Program-made: the position numbers and the translations under genes | Shown here: positions 8,864 through 17,084 of the stretch, piece after piece | How the letters are laid out: each line of letters starts with the position of its first letter | Position numbering within the stretch: position 1 is the stretch's first letter | Source of the DNA: Roseiconus lacunae | GTDB taxonomy: Bacteria > Planctomycetota > Planctomycetia > Pirellulales > Pirellulaceae | NCBI RefSeq assembly: GCF_008312935.1 | Contig: NZ_VSZO01000015.1 | Span: forward strand, 186,001 to 250,000 | DNA length: 64,000 nt | Direction: 5' to 3' | Notes under the pieces: generated by a model | What the model saw: the letters and a program-made list of their open reading frames with translations, nothing else | What the model was told of the DNA's origin: nothing | Databases searched by the model: none

Positions 8864-10861
8864 ATGGCTAGTATCGACGGGCTCGTATCAGGGTTCGATA
8901 CGACCAATATCATCGAAAGTCTGCTAGGCTTTCAGCAGCAGCAAATTGATTCCTTCAACTCTCGCAAAGCTGAAGTTACCACCAAGCAGACGTCCTTTAA
9001 GGGCATCGAAGCTCAGTTAATCACGCTGCAATCTTCGCTAGGTCGGCTCAATAGTGCGACCAACTCCGTTTTTGACGCGCGAACGGCGTCATCGACCAAC
9101 GAGGATGTCATCACCGCGACCGCCGGGAACGGTGCGATTGCGACCAACTATCAGCTAAGCGTCGACCAACTGGCGACCTCCCATCAAATCGCCTCCCAGG
9201 GATTTGCGTCGACTTCCGAACAAATCGGTACCGGCGATATCACCTTCAAAGTCGGCGATCGCGCAGCGCAAACGCTGACAATCGACAGTAGCAATAACAC
9301 GCTGCAGGGCTTCGTCAACACGATCAACGAACAAGTGGATGATCTGAATGCCAGTTTGGTATTTGATCAAGCGTCGAACTCCCATCGGATTCTGCTGACA
9401 TCCAAGCACACCGGTGCAGACAACGCGATCACGGTCACGAACAATCTCAATCCCCTCGAAGGTGTTCTCCCAGACTTCACCGGACCGGCGGTGCAGCCTC
9501 CGCTGAATGCCGTTGTCACGTTAGGGTCTGGGGTAGGGGCCATCCAGGCGGAGTATCAATCAAACACCGTCGATGGCTTGATCGAAGATGTGACGTTAGA
9601 GTTGCACAAGGCGGATCCGGGAAGCACGATCACGATTAACGTGCAGGAAGATGTTGAATCTGCAAAGGAAGCTGTCAACAGCTTTGTGGACGATTTCAAC
9701 ACGATCATGTCTTTCATCGACGAGCAGACTCGTTTCAACCCCGAAACGAATCAATCCAGTCCGCTGCTCGGTGATCGTTCGGTTAGCACCATCAAAAACC
9801 AGTTGTTGACGTTGGTGTCAGGGAACGTCCCGGGAGTCGACGTGGCTCGACTAAGCCAAATCGGCGTCGACCTCGATTCGCGAGGCCAACTGTCGGTCGA
9901 TGGGACAAAACTGGAACAGGCGCTTCGCGGTGAACTTGACAATGTCGACGCCCGTGATGTGCGAAAGCTGTTCGGGCTCAACGGCGAATCCAGTAATGCA
10001 AGTGTCCGTTATCTCGGTGGGACGCTGCGAACGCAGCCATCGAATAATTCGTCTTACGAAGTCAACATCACGCAGGCTGCAGAGCAGGCACGAATTACCG
10101 CGACCAATGCCGCCGCGGCATCCATTGTGATTGATTCTTCGAACAACGAGTTTCAGTTGACGGTCGATAGCACAACCAGTGAAACGTTGACACTGGCCGA
10201 AGGAACCTACACCACTGAAGAACTTGCCGCCGAGCTGCAGAGCGTCATCAATAACTCGTCCGAACTGGGCGTTCACGATGTATCGGTAAGTGTCGACGGC
10301 AGCAACCACTTCGTTATTCAGACCGAAGCATACGGGACTGCGGCAAACCTCTCGAATCTAAACGGAACCGCGGCATCGGTTCTCGGCTTCGATAGCTCCG
10401 AAACCGCTGCCGGGGTCAATGTCGCCGGTAGTTTTGTCGTCGACGGTGTCGAAGAAGTCGCCAAAGGAATCGGGCGCATCTTGACCGGTGACGCTGACAA
10501 CGAAAACACCGCCGACCTGCGGGTTGAAGTCACGCTGGGGCCGGGCGATGTCGTTGCCGGTGCCGAGGCGGAGTTGACCGTGACCGAAGGGATCACGGGG
10601 CAACTGAATGACTACATCCGTGAAGTGCTCGACGCCGAAACCGGTTTACTAAAAACGGTCAACGATAGTTTCACGTCGCGACTCGAAGCGATCGATCAAT
10701 CCATCGAAAAGGTTGAAGAGATCACCGAAAGCAAACGGCAATATCTCCTCGAAGAATTCGCCGCGCTCGAATCGATTATCAATGAGCTACAAAATACTGG
10801 CAACTTTATTTCCAGCCAGCTGAGTTCGCTGAGCGCCTTCAAGAGCAATGGCGGGAAATAG
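8864..10861 (+). CDS. fliD: Flagellar hook-associated protein 2 (filament cap) FliD
   Basis: 665 residues from ATG 8864 (MASIDGLVSGFDTTNIIESL), the standard FliD start. The N-terminal FliD_N domain covers about residues 10-110 and includes the coiled-coil stretch rich in Gln and Lys. The FliD_C domain follows in the second half, ending in a long helix (YLLEEFAALESIINELQNTG). A large beta-rich insertion with Asn, Thr and Ser runs about 360-560, making the protein longer than the roughly 450-residue enterobacterial FliD. FliD forms the pentameric or hexameric cap under which flagellin folds. It is exported by the flagellar type III system, hence no signal peptide. fliS follows 100 bases downstream. 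Confidence 0.95.
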   Translation: MASIDGLVSGFDTTNIIESLLGFQQQQIDSFNSRKAEVTTKQTSFKGIEAQLITLQSSLGRLNSATNSVFDARTASSTNEDVITATAGNGAIATNYQLSVDQLATSHQIASQGFASTSEQIGTGDITFKVGDRAAQTLTIDSSNNTLQGFVNTINEQVDDLNASLVFDQASNSHRILLTSKHTGADNAITVTNNLNPLEGVLPDFTGPAVQPPLNAVVTLGSGVGAIQAEYQSNTVDGLIEDVTLELHKADPGSTITINVQEDVESAKEAVNSFVDDFNTIMSFIDEQTRFNPETNQSSPLLGDRSVSTIKNQLLTLVSGNVPGVDVARLSQIGVDLDSRGQLSVDGTKLEQALRGELDNVDARDVRKLFGLNGESSNASVRYLGGTLRTQPSNNSSYEVNITQAAEQARITATNAAAASIVIDSSNNEFQLTVDSTTSETLTLAEGTYTTEELAAELQSVINNSSELGVHDVSVSVDGSNHFVIQTEAYGTAANLSNLNGTAASVLGFDSSETAAGVNVAGSFVVDGVEEVAKGIGRILTGDADNENTADLRVEVTLGPGDVVAGAEAELTVTEGITGQLNDYIREVLDAETGLLKTVNDSFTSRLEAIDQSIEKVEEITESKRQYLLEEFAALESIINELQNTGNFISSQLSSLSAFKSNGGK

Positions 10862-10961
10862 ACCGGCGATTCGTCGGGTCACCAAAACAACGAGATCGGT
10901 CTTTCGGTCGAGAGATTCACACCACACACCTAACTAATCATCACACTGCGGGGGCAATTTG

Positions 10962-11372
10962 ATGCAGCAACTCGATCAGTACAAACGCAAAAGTATCAGC
11001 AGCGGAATGACACGCGTCGAAATGCTGTTGATGCTATATGACAAAGCACTTGCATCGGTCGAGGCCTGTCAGATTGCCAACGAAGTCGGTGATGACGCAC
11101 TTTTTCGCAAGCATGAGATCCAGGCTCGCAAAGTACTCGTTGCGATCATCTCAGGGCTTCAGCCCGATGAAGACGAAGTCGCTTACAACATCGCGAGATT
11201 GCTGGAATTCGTCCTTTTCTCGTTCGACGAGCGTCACTTCGATTCGTGTCAGAAAATTCTCGGACAGATCCGAAACAGCTTTGCGCAAATCGCTGATCAG
11301 GCAAACGAAATGGAACGCAACGGAGAAATCTCTCCGATGCCAGACTCCGATTCGTTTCAATCGATCGCTTAA
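10962..11372 (+). CDS. fliS: Flagellar secretion chaperone FliS
   Basis: 136 residues from ATG 10962 (MQQLDQYKRK), with GCGGGGGCAA just upstream. A TTG one codon earlier also exists but is less likely. FliS features are the N-terminal YKR and MLLMLYDKAL motif, followed by helices containing RKVLVAIISGLQPD and LLEFVLFSFDERHFD, giving a four-helix bundle of the usual 125-140 residues. FliS binds the disordered C-terminus of flagellin and prevents its early polymerisation in the cytoplasm. The order flagellin, fliD, fliS is a common flagellar gene order, which supports the call. The acidic C-terminal tail (about 120-136) is beyond the core. Confidence 0.92.
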   Translation: MQQLDQYKRKSISSGMTRVEMLLMLYDKALASVEACQIANEVGDDALFRKHEIQARKVLVAIISGLQPDEDEVAYNIARLLEFVLFSFDERHFDSCQKILGQIRNSFAQIADQANEMERNGEISPMPDSDSFQSIA

Positions 11373-11403
11373 TGGCGAGTGCTATGTTTATCTGAAAAGA
11401 GGA

Positions 11404-11465
11404 TTAGCCGATTGGCGTTAGCCTCGGTTTCCGCGCAGTCATCGGGGCGAACGACCGTCGGCTGA
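11404..11465. repeat. Degenerate dispersed palindrome (REP-like), copy 1
   Basis: The arms 11406-11429 and 11440-11463 are inverted copies matching at about 17 of 24 positions. The arms share the core AGCCGA..GCGTTAGCC with the elements near 12954 and 32181. It lies between the convergent fliS and aminotransferase genes and could act as a weak bidirectional terminator. Confidence 0.6.
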
Positions 11466-11623
11466 TGAGTCGCCCCCGAACATTTGGCTTAGGCGAAAGA
11501 CTTGATCGTACGTTTGGTCGAGGGCGTCCTTCCCAACGTTGCCGTCCGCCGTGTCCGAAAGAGACAATATTTCAAAGGGCGTTTCGCTGGAGCCAGCGAC
11601 AGCCCGATCTTTTTATCACGGCA

Positions 11624-12781
11624 TCAATAGCCGCGTATCGCCTGGCATACACGGTCGATATCGCCTTCATCGATATCACTTCCTGTGGGCAGGCATAAAA
11701 CTCGCTGGCAGGCACGCTCTGTATTTGGCAGCTCTAGCGATTGATTCTGGGGCTGCGAACGATACGGTTCCATCCGGTGGCATCCCGGATAAAAATATCG
11801 CCGTACACGGATGTTTTGCCGGTGCAGGTCTTCCATTAGCTCATCGCGGGTTCGGCCAAACACTTGACTGTCAACTTCAAGGACAACGTATTGCCAGTTA
11901 GTTTTTGCCAAGTGATCGTATGACAGCACGCGAAGTCCGTCGACAGTATCGAGGTGAGCTCGGTAAAGCGAATGCTTGTACTGGTTGGCAGATTGAATTT
12001 TTTCCAGGCAAGGCAATAGCGATAACCCCATCGCGGCACAGATCTCTGGCATCTTCGCGTTGGTGCCAAGATGGATCACGTGGTCCATTCCCGCAAAACC
12101 AAAATTCCGCATTAGCTTCAGTCGCTCGGCCAATGCGTCGTCGTTTGTTGTGATCGCACCACCTTCAAAGGTGTTGAAAAACTTCGTCGCATGAAAGCTG
12201 AACACTTCGCAATTGCCGAAGTTACCGATCATGCGGTCACCGTTCTGGCTCCCGAATGCGTGAGCGGCATCGTAGATGACGGCGAGACCATACTGCTTCG
12301 CGATTTCATCAATGGCATCGGTTTGGCAAGGGATTCCCCAAAGATGGACCCCTAGAATTGCACTCGTTTCGGACGTTATCGATGCTCGGATGCTTTCTGG
12401 GTCAATCGAATGCGATTGGCGACTAATATCCACAAAGACCGGTGTCAGGCCTTCCCACTGGGCCGCATGCGGCGTTGCGGCAAAAGTGAATGATGGGACA
12501 ACAACTTCGCCTGATAAGTCGAGTGCATGGCAGGCGAGTTGCAAGCCAACAGTTGCGTTGCAAACCGTGATACAGTGTTTGACATCAAGGTATGCAGCGA
12601 TCTCGCGTTCGAGTTCCTGAACCACACAGCCGTTGTTGGTAAACCAACGCCTTTGGAAAATCTCGTCGACGAGTTCATTGAAGCGTCGTCGGTCGCCAAC
12701 ATTTGGAGCTCCCACGTGAAGCATGCGGCCGGAGACGCTGTCGTTTGATTTCAGATGATGTGTGGGGTGCGCGGTTGACAT
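11624..12781 (-). CDS. DegT/DnrJ/EryC1/StrS family PLP-dependent sugar aminotransferase
   Basis: 385 residues. This family transfers an amino group from glutamate to a nucleotide-linked keto-sugar, making the amino sugars of O-antigens, glycans and flagellar modifications. The PLP-binding lysine is K200 in SFHATKFFNTFEGG, and the aspartate contacting the pyridine nitrogen is D171 in YDAAHAFG. VPSFTFAATPHAA and the C-terminal VRRYFYPGCH are also typical. The length is normal. ATG 12781 is taken as start; M20 (about 12724) is possible. It is on the same strand as the methyltransferase and acetyltransferase genes but separated from them by 383 bases, so it may be transcribed apart. The exact sugar substrate cannot be read from sequence. 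Confidence 0.92.
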   Translation of the reverse strand: MSTAHPTHHLKSNDSVSGRMLHVGAPNVGDRRRFNELVDEIFQRRWFTNNGCVVQELEREIAAYLDVKHCITVCNATVGLQLACHALDLSGEVVVPSFTFAATPHAAQWEGLTPVFVDISRQSHSIDPESIRASITSETSAILGVHLWGIPCQTDAIDEIAKQYGLAVIYDAAHAFGSQNGDRMIGNFGNCEVFSFHATKFFNTFEGGAITTNDDALAERLKLMRNFGFAGMDHVIHLGTNAKMPEICAAMGLSLLPCLEKIQSANQYKHSLYRAHLDTVDGLRVLSYDHLAKTNWQYVVLEVDSQVFGRTRDELMEDLHRQNIRVRRYFYPGCHRMEPYRSQPQNQSLELPNTERACQRVLCLPTGSDIDEGDIDRVCQAIRGY

Positions 12782-13164
12782 TCCAGCTCTTCACTTGCAA
12801 GGCGATTCGGTTCCCCTTTATTCGACCGTCGTCGAGAAGCTCCTGGACGTTAAAACCGTCTTTGTCGTTAGACACCGCCGAACACGTTGAATGTTTTCCC
12901 TCATCTGGAGCGCATCGGTCAGGGCACGCCCAGGAAGCGAGGTTTGGCTCATCAGCCGACGGGCGTTAGACGCCGTGATTGCATTGATACCGTGGTCAAC
13001 ACCATCAACCAAAGCAAAATGGGTATCTGTCAATGAATTCGGTAGCCGCCGGTGTACGGCTTCTACACAGTAATCGGCGTCAGGGTTGCGGAGCGGCAAG
13101 GTATTAGCCGGCAGGGTCAAACTGCTTCCCGGCTTGAGTCATGCAGCGAAAGAAGTCATTACCG
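12782..13164. other. Intergenic stretch between aminotransferase and methyltransferase genes
   Basis: No gene is supported. A 100-codon minus-strand open frame (12818-13120) is only a reading through the dispersed palindrome at 12954 and has no recognisable protein features. Confidence 0.5.
12954..13005. repeat. Dispersed palindrome (REP-like), copy 2
   Basis: The left arm (AGCCGACGGGCGTTAG, from 12954) shares an identical 14-base core with copy 3 at about 32183. A degenerate right arm (ACCGTGGTCAACACC) follows at about 12989-13003. Confidence 0.6.
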
Positions 13165-13932
13165 TTACCCTGCCTTCTCACAGACCAAGAAAATGCTCGC
13201 GCAAAGGTCGGGATACAGTTGTCCCAATTGGTAACAACCTTCTAAGTAATCTTGCGAAATGATATCGGTCGCGAGCAAACGATCCCACTGAAAGTTGGCG
13301 AGCGCTTTAAAGAAAATCCCGCTACGGTGGATCACTTTCAATCCTGCGGCGCGGGCGTCGCGTTCAAGGGTGTCAAGCGAATAGGTGATCCGGTGCCCGT
13401 GTTGTCGTTCGGCATCTGTCACCGCAGCGTTGTGAGGAATCAAACCCATCTTGACGGCGATCTGGCGTGAAGGGGCGTTGGCGTTCGGGCACACCAACAG
13501 CAGTCGACCGTTGTCCGTCAGCCACTCCTCATTGATACGTCGCAAAACAAGAACGGGGTCGTCGAGATGTTCCAAGACGTGTGTCAGAACAATGTTCTCA
13601 AAATGTCTGTCGAGTTGGACATCTTCGAAAGTCGCATGGACGCATCGCACCGCATCACCGAGTGTGGATTCAAGATGAGCGACCGCATCACCGGAGGCTT
13701 CAACGCAGGTCACTTGGTCGAAATGTTTCAGCAACCGCTTTGTAAAGTCGCCGAGGTAGCTGCCCAGTTCCAGACAATTGCCAGTTTGGAAAAATGGAAT
13801 AAATGATCGCACCATGAAAGGGTGCATGACGTCCAAGTCAAAGTTGTATGCATATTTGCGACCCGCATTGTCCCGGAGTTCGGCGTCGTAGTTGCGAGTC
13901 GCGTCGATCGCACCGTCACGTTCGTGTGACAT
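13165..13932 (-). CDS. SAM-dependent class I methyltransferase
   Basis: 255 residues. Motif I is CLELGSYLGDFTKRLL (about 53-68), the acidic SAM-binding residue lies in VTCVEASGD, and the post-motif FENIVLTHVLEHLDDPVLVL is typical of Methyltransf_11/23 enzymes. Such proteins next to DegT and WbqC genes usually methylate sugars or amino sugars. It is the last gene of an operon that starts at the WbqC gene. Its ATG at 13932 lies 17 bases inside the end of the acetyltransferase gene, so translation is coupled. The target could also be a small molecule or another polysaccharide precursor; the substrate is not deducible. Confidence 0.88.
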   Translation of the reverse strand: MSHERDGAIDATRNYDAELRDNAGRKYAYNFDLDVMHPFMVRSFIPFFQTGNCLELGSYLGDFTKRLLKHFDQVTCVEASGDAVAHLESTLGDAVRCVHATFEDVQLDRHFENIVLTHVLEHLDDPVLVLRRINEEWLTDNGRLLLVCPNANAPSRQIAVKMGLIPHNAAVTDAERQHGHRITYSLDTLERDARAAGLKVIHRSGIFFKALANFQWDRLLATDIISQDYLEGCYQLGQLYPDLCASIFLVCEKAG

Positions 13933-14401
13933 CTTTACTTCCTAGGTCAAGGCAGAGGGTGAATTGGTCATCGGAGCGTTCGCTCTGGCGGTACCCGATC
14001 GACTGATAAAGATTGATGGCAGCTGTATTTTCGCAAGAGACTTGCAAGCAGATTTTCTCGACTAAAGCCGTTGCCGCATTAATGTGTGCATCTGCCAAAA
14101 GCTGTTTGGCGATTCCATAACGACGGTATGAGCTGAGTATGCTGACGTTTGAGACGAAAGCGGTTGGGACTTGGCCTTCCTCAGGAAGGTAAACGGCGAC
14201 CAGACCAACGAGGCTCTTCTTGTGCCATGCCTCGTGACGGAACGCAAGTCGATAGAGTTTATTCGCATACCGGCCAAGGTCGACTCGGTCACCAAGCGGG
14301 GGAATGAACTGATCGGAACATTCGAGCAAATGCGTGTAAATCGCGGTCTCAGTCGACGTATTGCACCTGACGATGATGGGGGCGACGGGAGAATCCTGCA
14401 T
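13916..14401 (-). CDS. GNAT family N-acetyltransferase
   Basis: 161 residues. The acetyl-CoA binding motif A is visible as SNVSILSSYRRYGIAKQLL (about 84-102), which includes the RxxGxA/G loop. The following helix and strand (NTAAINLYQSIGYRQSE) are the usual motif B. GNAT enzymes of glycan clusters acetylate the amino sugars produced by DegT aminotransferases, and here the two are separated only by the methyltransferase gene. The gene ends overlapping the methyltransferase start and begins 7 bases after the propeller gene upstream. It is probably cytoplasmic: no signal peptide or membrane segment. A role in protein acetylation cannot be excluded. Confidence 0.85.
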   Translation of the reverse strand: MQDSPVAPIIVRCNTSTETAIYTHLLECSDQFIPPLGDRVDLGRYANKLYRLAFRHEAWHKKSLVGLVAVYLPEEGQVPTAFVSNVSILSSYRRYGIAKQLLADAHINAATALVEKICLQVSCENTAAINLYQSIGYRQSERSDDQFTLCLDLGSKDVTRT

Positions 14402-14407
14402 CGAACG

Positions 14408-15385
14408 TTACTCGGCAACTGCGAGACCGAAGCCGTACCGACCAAACTGGTTGCCGTTGTAGAGCAGGTACAGCTGATTCGAGTGGCTAAAAACATGGGG
14501 GTAACACATCATTTCGTTGTCCCAGTCATTCGGATTGCCGGATTTTGAGATTCCAACCAATGAATCGTCACGAGTCCATGTTTGCAAGTCATCGGAATAG
14601 GCGTATCCGAGCCGATAGCCACGATCGGGATTCGTACGAAAGTCAGTCGCGTAGCGGAAGCAGAAGTACATGTGGTATCGCCCTTGGTATTCGATAACTG
14701 TCGGCAACGCTTGGCATTCGTCTTCGCCAATCGCATCGGAGATCAAGGGGGACCGCGATGCCTTCTTCCAAGTCAAACCATCATGGCTAGTCGCGTATGC
14801 AATCTTATAAATCCGCTCGGCTTGCGAAGTGCCTTCGAAGTGCTTCCATGGCAACCCGTAGATGTACCACATATAGTATCGATCTTGGTAGTGTCTGACG
14901 AATCCATCGCCGACAAGGCAGGGTTCGTTCAGCGATGCCGAGAGCACCGGACCGGACCCGCGTCGCTGGAATGTTCGCCCGCCATCATGGCTGACCGCCA
15001 AGCCGATCCCCGTTTCGACGCTGACCGCGGAACGCCGACTCCAACCGCACGTGTAACCATAGACTTGATCGCCAACCGGTACGACGTTGATTGGGAAGAT
15101 CCCGTGCTCATCAAAGCAACCCAGTTCGCCAAGTGGTATCACCTGGTGCTGGGCGATTCGTAAGATGTCTTGAAAGTCGTTCGAAAAATCGACGTAGCAT
15201 ACATGGCTGAGGTACTTTTCGGTTTTGGTATCTCTGGATCGAGTCGAAAAGTAAATGCGGATGTAGCCTTCGCCAATCAGCGCCTGCGGCGACTGAGCGA
15301 ATTGTTCGCAACCCAACGGTAGCGCGTGTTCCGATGGATCAAAGATCAGGCCGCGTTTTTTCCAGATTGGTGCAAGCCGCGTCAT
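14408..15385 (-). CDS. Beta-propeller glycosidase-like protein (GH43/GH130-type fold), paralogue A
   Basis: 325 residues, no signal peptide. Repeated blade motifs of the form G.YHMYFCFRY, YRLGYAYSDDLQTWTRDD and YKIAYATSHDGLTWKK (about residues 175-290) mark a five-bladed beta-propeller of the GH43/GH32/GH130 group. The neighbouring gene (15382-16359) is a clear paralogue of equal length. Proteins of this type inside polysaccharide clusters are commonly annotated as glycosylase or hypothetical; whether it hydrolyses, phosphorolyses or only binds a sugar is not certain, because I cannot place all catalytic acids. It overlaps the upstream gene by four bases and is followed by the acetyltransferase. 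Confidence 0.75.
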   Translation of the reverse strand: MTRLAPIWKKRGLIFDPSEHALPLGCEQFAQSPQALIGEGYIRIYFSTRSRDTKTEKYLSHVCYVDFSNDFQDILRIAQHQVIPLGELGCFDEHGIFPINVVPVGDQVYGYTCGWSRRSAVSVETGIGLAVSHDGGRTFQRRGSGPVLSASLNEPCLVGDGFVRHYQDRYYMWYIYGLPWKHFEGTSQAERIYKIAYATSHDGLTWKKASRSPLISDAIGEDECQALPTVIEYQGRYHMYFCFRYATDFRTNPDRGYRLGYAYSDDLQTWTRDDSLVGISKSGNPNDWDNEMMCYPHVFSHSNQLYLLYNGNQFGRYGFGLAVAE

Positions 15386-16359
15386 AGTTCACCCTCCAAT
15401 CTCGCTACCCCAAAACCATGTTTTCCAACTTGGTTTCCCAAGTAAAACATGTAGGTCGTTCCGTCGATGTCGGCGAGATGAGGATAGCTGATCATTTCAC
15501 TGTCCCAGCCTGTCTCAGATACATCGATCCCGGCACGGGTGTCGTCACGTTCCCAGTGAAGCGCATCGTGCGATGAAGCATAGCCTATCCGGTAGCCACC
15601 AGCGTGGCCACGATAATCCCTGCTTCTCCGATAGCAGAAGAACATGTGGTACCGGCCATTCGAAAAGATAACGTCGGGACTCGCTTGTGCTTCGTCATCT
15701 TCGATGCGAGGCGGAATCAAATCACGGTTTTCTTTCTTCCACTGCAAACCATCGTCTGAAGTTGCGACGCGAATTTTGTAAACCGGTTCGGGGCGTCCGT
15801 GATCAATGATCCATTTTCGTCCGGCGATGTAGTATAAGAACCAACGGTCTTCGAATCGGCGGATCTTCGGACCGCTGAGGACGAACGGTTCATCGGGCGT
15901 ATACGGGATCACCGGTCCCGGCCCGAGTTTCTCGAACTGCTCACCATCGGAGTTGCTTTCGGCGACGCCAATCGCGGTATTAAACGGTACCGATTCGCAA
16001 CGTGTCCATCCCGCGTAGTAAGCACGAAAGCGATCTTCGAACGCGGCTACGGAAATTGGATACGTACCAAATTGGTCAAACGTTCCGGGCTCGCCGAGCG
16101 GCAGGATCGGGCGATGGTGAACGCGAATGACTTCGGTGACGTCATCGGGATTGACATCTAGAAAGGTGCAGTGACTGGTGTACTGCCCGCGTTCGTCCGG
16201 TGCGGGGCGACATGAGAAGTAGATGCGAACGACGTCGTCTTTAAGGATGACCGAAGGCGCTTGGGCGAATTCCTTGATCCATTTCGCGCCGGGAACTGCC
16301 GAACGAGTCGGATCAAAAACGACTCCTAACTTGGTCCATCGATACGGAGCTTGTCTCAT
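15382..16359 (-). CDS. Beta-propeller glycosidase-like protein, paralogue B
   Basis: 325 residues and the same overall organisation as the downstream gene: WTKLGVVFDPTRS at the start, a FAQAPSVI block, then repeated blades such as YHMFFCYRRSRDYRG and YRIGYASSHDALHWERDD, and a final HGFGVARL matching YGFGLAVA of paralogue A. The two arose by tandem duplication, but identity is moderate and they have diverged enough to suggest separate substrates. There is no signal peptide, so it probably works in the cytoplasm on nucleotide-sugar products or lipid-linked glycans. The ATG at 16359 overlaps the end of the WbqC gene by four bases (ATGA). Enzymatic activity is unproven. Confidence 0.75.
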   Translation of the reverse strand: MRQAPYRWTKLGVVFDPTRSAVPGAKWIKEFAQAPSVILKDDVVRIYFSCRPAPDERGQYTSHCTFLDVNPDDVTEVIRVHHRPILPLGEPGTFDQFGTYPISVAAFEDRFRAYYAGWTRCESVPFNTAIGVAESNSDGEQFEKLGPGPVIPYTPDEPFVLSGPKIRRFEDRWFLYYIAGRKWIIDHGRPEPVYKIRVATSDDGLQWKKENRDLIPPRIEDDEAQASPDVIFSNGRYHMFFCYRRSRDYRGHAGGYRIGYASSHDALHWERDDTRAGIDVSETGWDSEMISYPHLADIDGTTYMFYLGNQVGKHGFGVARLEGEL

Positions 16360-17084
16360 ACGACTGCAGCTGGCTTAGGGATCAGCGAATATCCTTCCAA
16401 CGCATCGGCTCGAACGACATTAACTGGGTTGAACATCAGCATGTCCAAGATGGAAAGCCAAGGAACAAATGGTTGGTCGAACTGTTCATACACTCGCAGA
16501 TGGGATTCGACAAAGCGAAGTTCAATAGCATGATCTTGGAAGTGGTCTGTGTCGTACAGTTCGGTCCCGCCGATTGCGTTAACGTAAGAGGTGGCATCGA
16601 GTGCCGAGCAAATCGCGATGACCTTGTCTTGTCCACGTAGCGAATGATCGATCTCAACCGACGACGAGCGAAGAATCGTTTTCTCAATCGACAGGTACTC
16701 TAGCAGGCACCGCAGCGAGTTCTCGATATAGTCATACAGGTTCGAGTTCGAATGCAAAACTGCGTCTCGCACGAGAGCGAAAGTGGTGTCGAACTGTGGC
16801 GCTTTTCGATAGGCCTGGGACAGCCGCCGAAGTAGCTTCTGACGATCGAAAGAATCGGCGACTTCACGCTGGTCAATGTTTAGCGAATCAGACGCTTTCT
16901 TAACGGGCACCGAAAAAGTGCTCGCCGCACCTTGTTCAAGAAAACGGTTGCGGTTGATCCAACCACGTTTGGTGTACTTCACGTTGTCATAGATCACGAA
17001 GACATCGACAGCACTGATTAAATGAAAGTAGCCGATGTACGGGAAGAAGTACGGCTGCATGATACCGATTCGTTTCGTTCCCAC
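16356..17084 (-). CDS. WbqC-like family protein
   Basis: 242 residues. The N-terminus GIMQPYFFPYIGYFHLI and the following DNVKYTKRGWINRNR are the signature of the WbqC family, found in O-antigen, capsule and flagellar glycan clusters; the biochemical role is poorly defined. A GTG start at 17084 is chosen because it puts the family motif at residue 8 and has GAGGTGG a few bases upstream. It is the first gene of the glycan operon, with overlaps of four bases between it and the next two genes. Cytoplasmic, no membrane segment. Confidence 0.88.
   Translation of the reverse strand: MGTKRIGIMQPYFFPYIGYFHLISAVDVFVIYDNVKYTKRGWINRNRFLEQGAASTFSVPVKKASDSLNIDQREVADSFDRQKLLRRLSQAYRKAPQFDTTFALVRDAVLHSNSNLYDYIENSLRCLLEYLSIEKTILRSSSVEIDHSLRGQDKVIAICSALDATSYVNAIGGTELYDTDHFQDHAIELRFVESHLRVYEQFDQPFVPWLSILDMLMFNPVNVVRADALEGYSLIPKPAAVV

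Noticed and set aside
12818-13120. 100-codon minus-strand open frame
   Set aside because: It reads straight through the dispersed palindrome and shows no domain, signal or start-site support.
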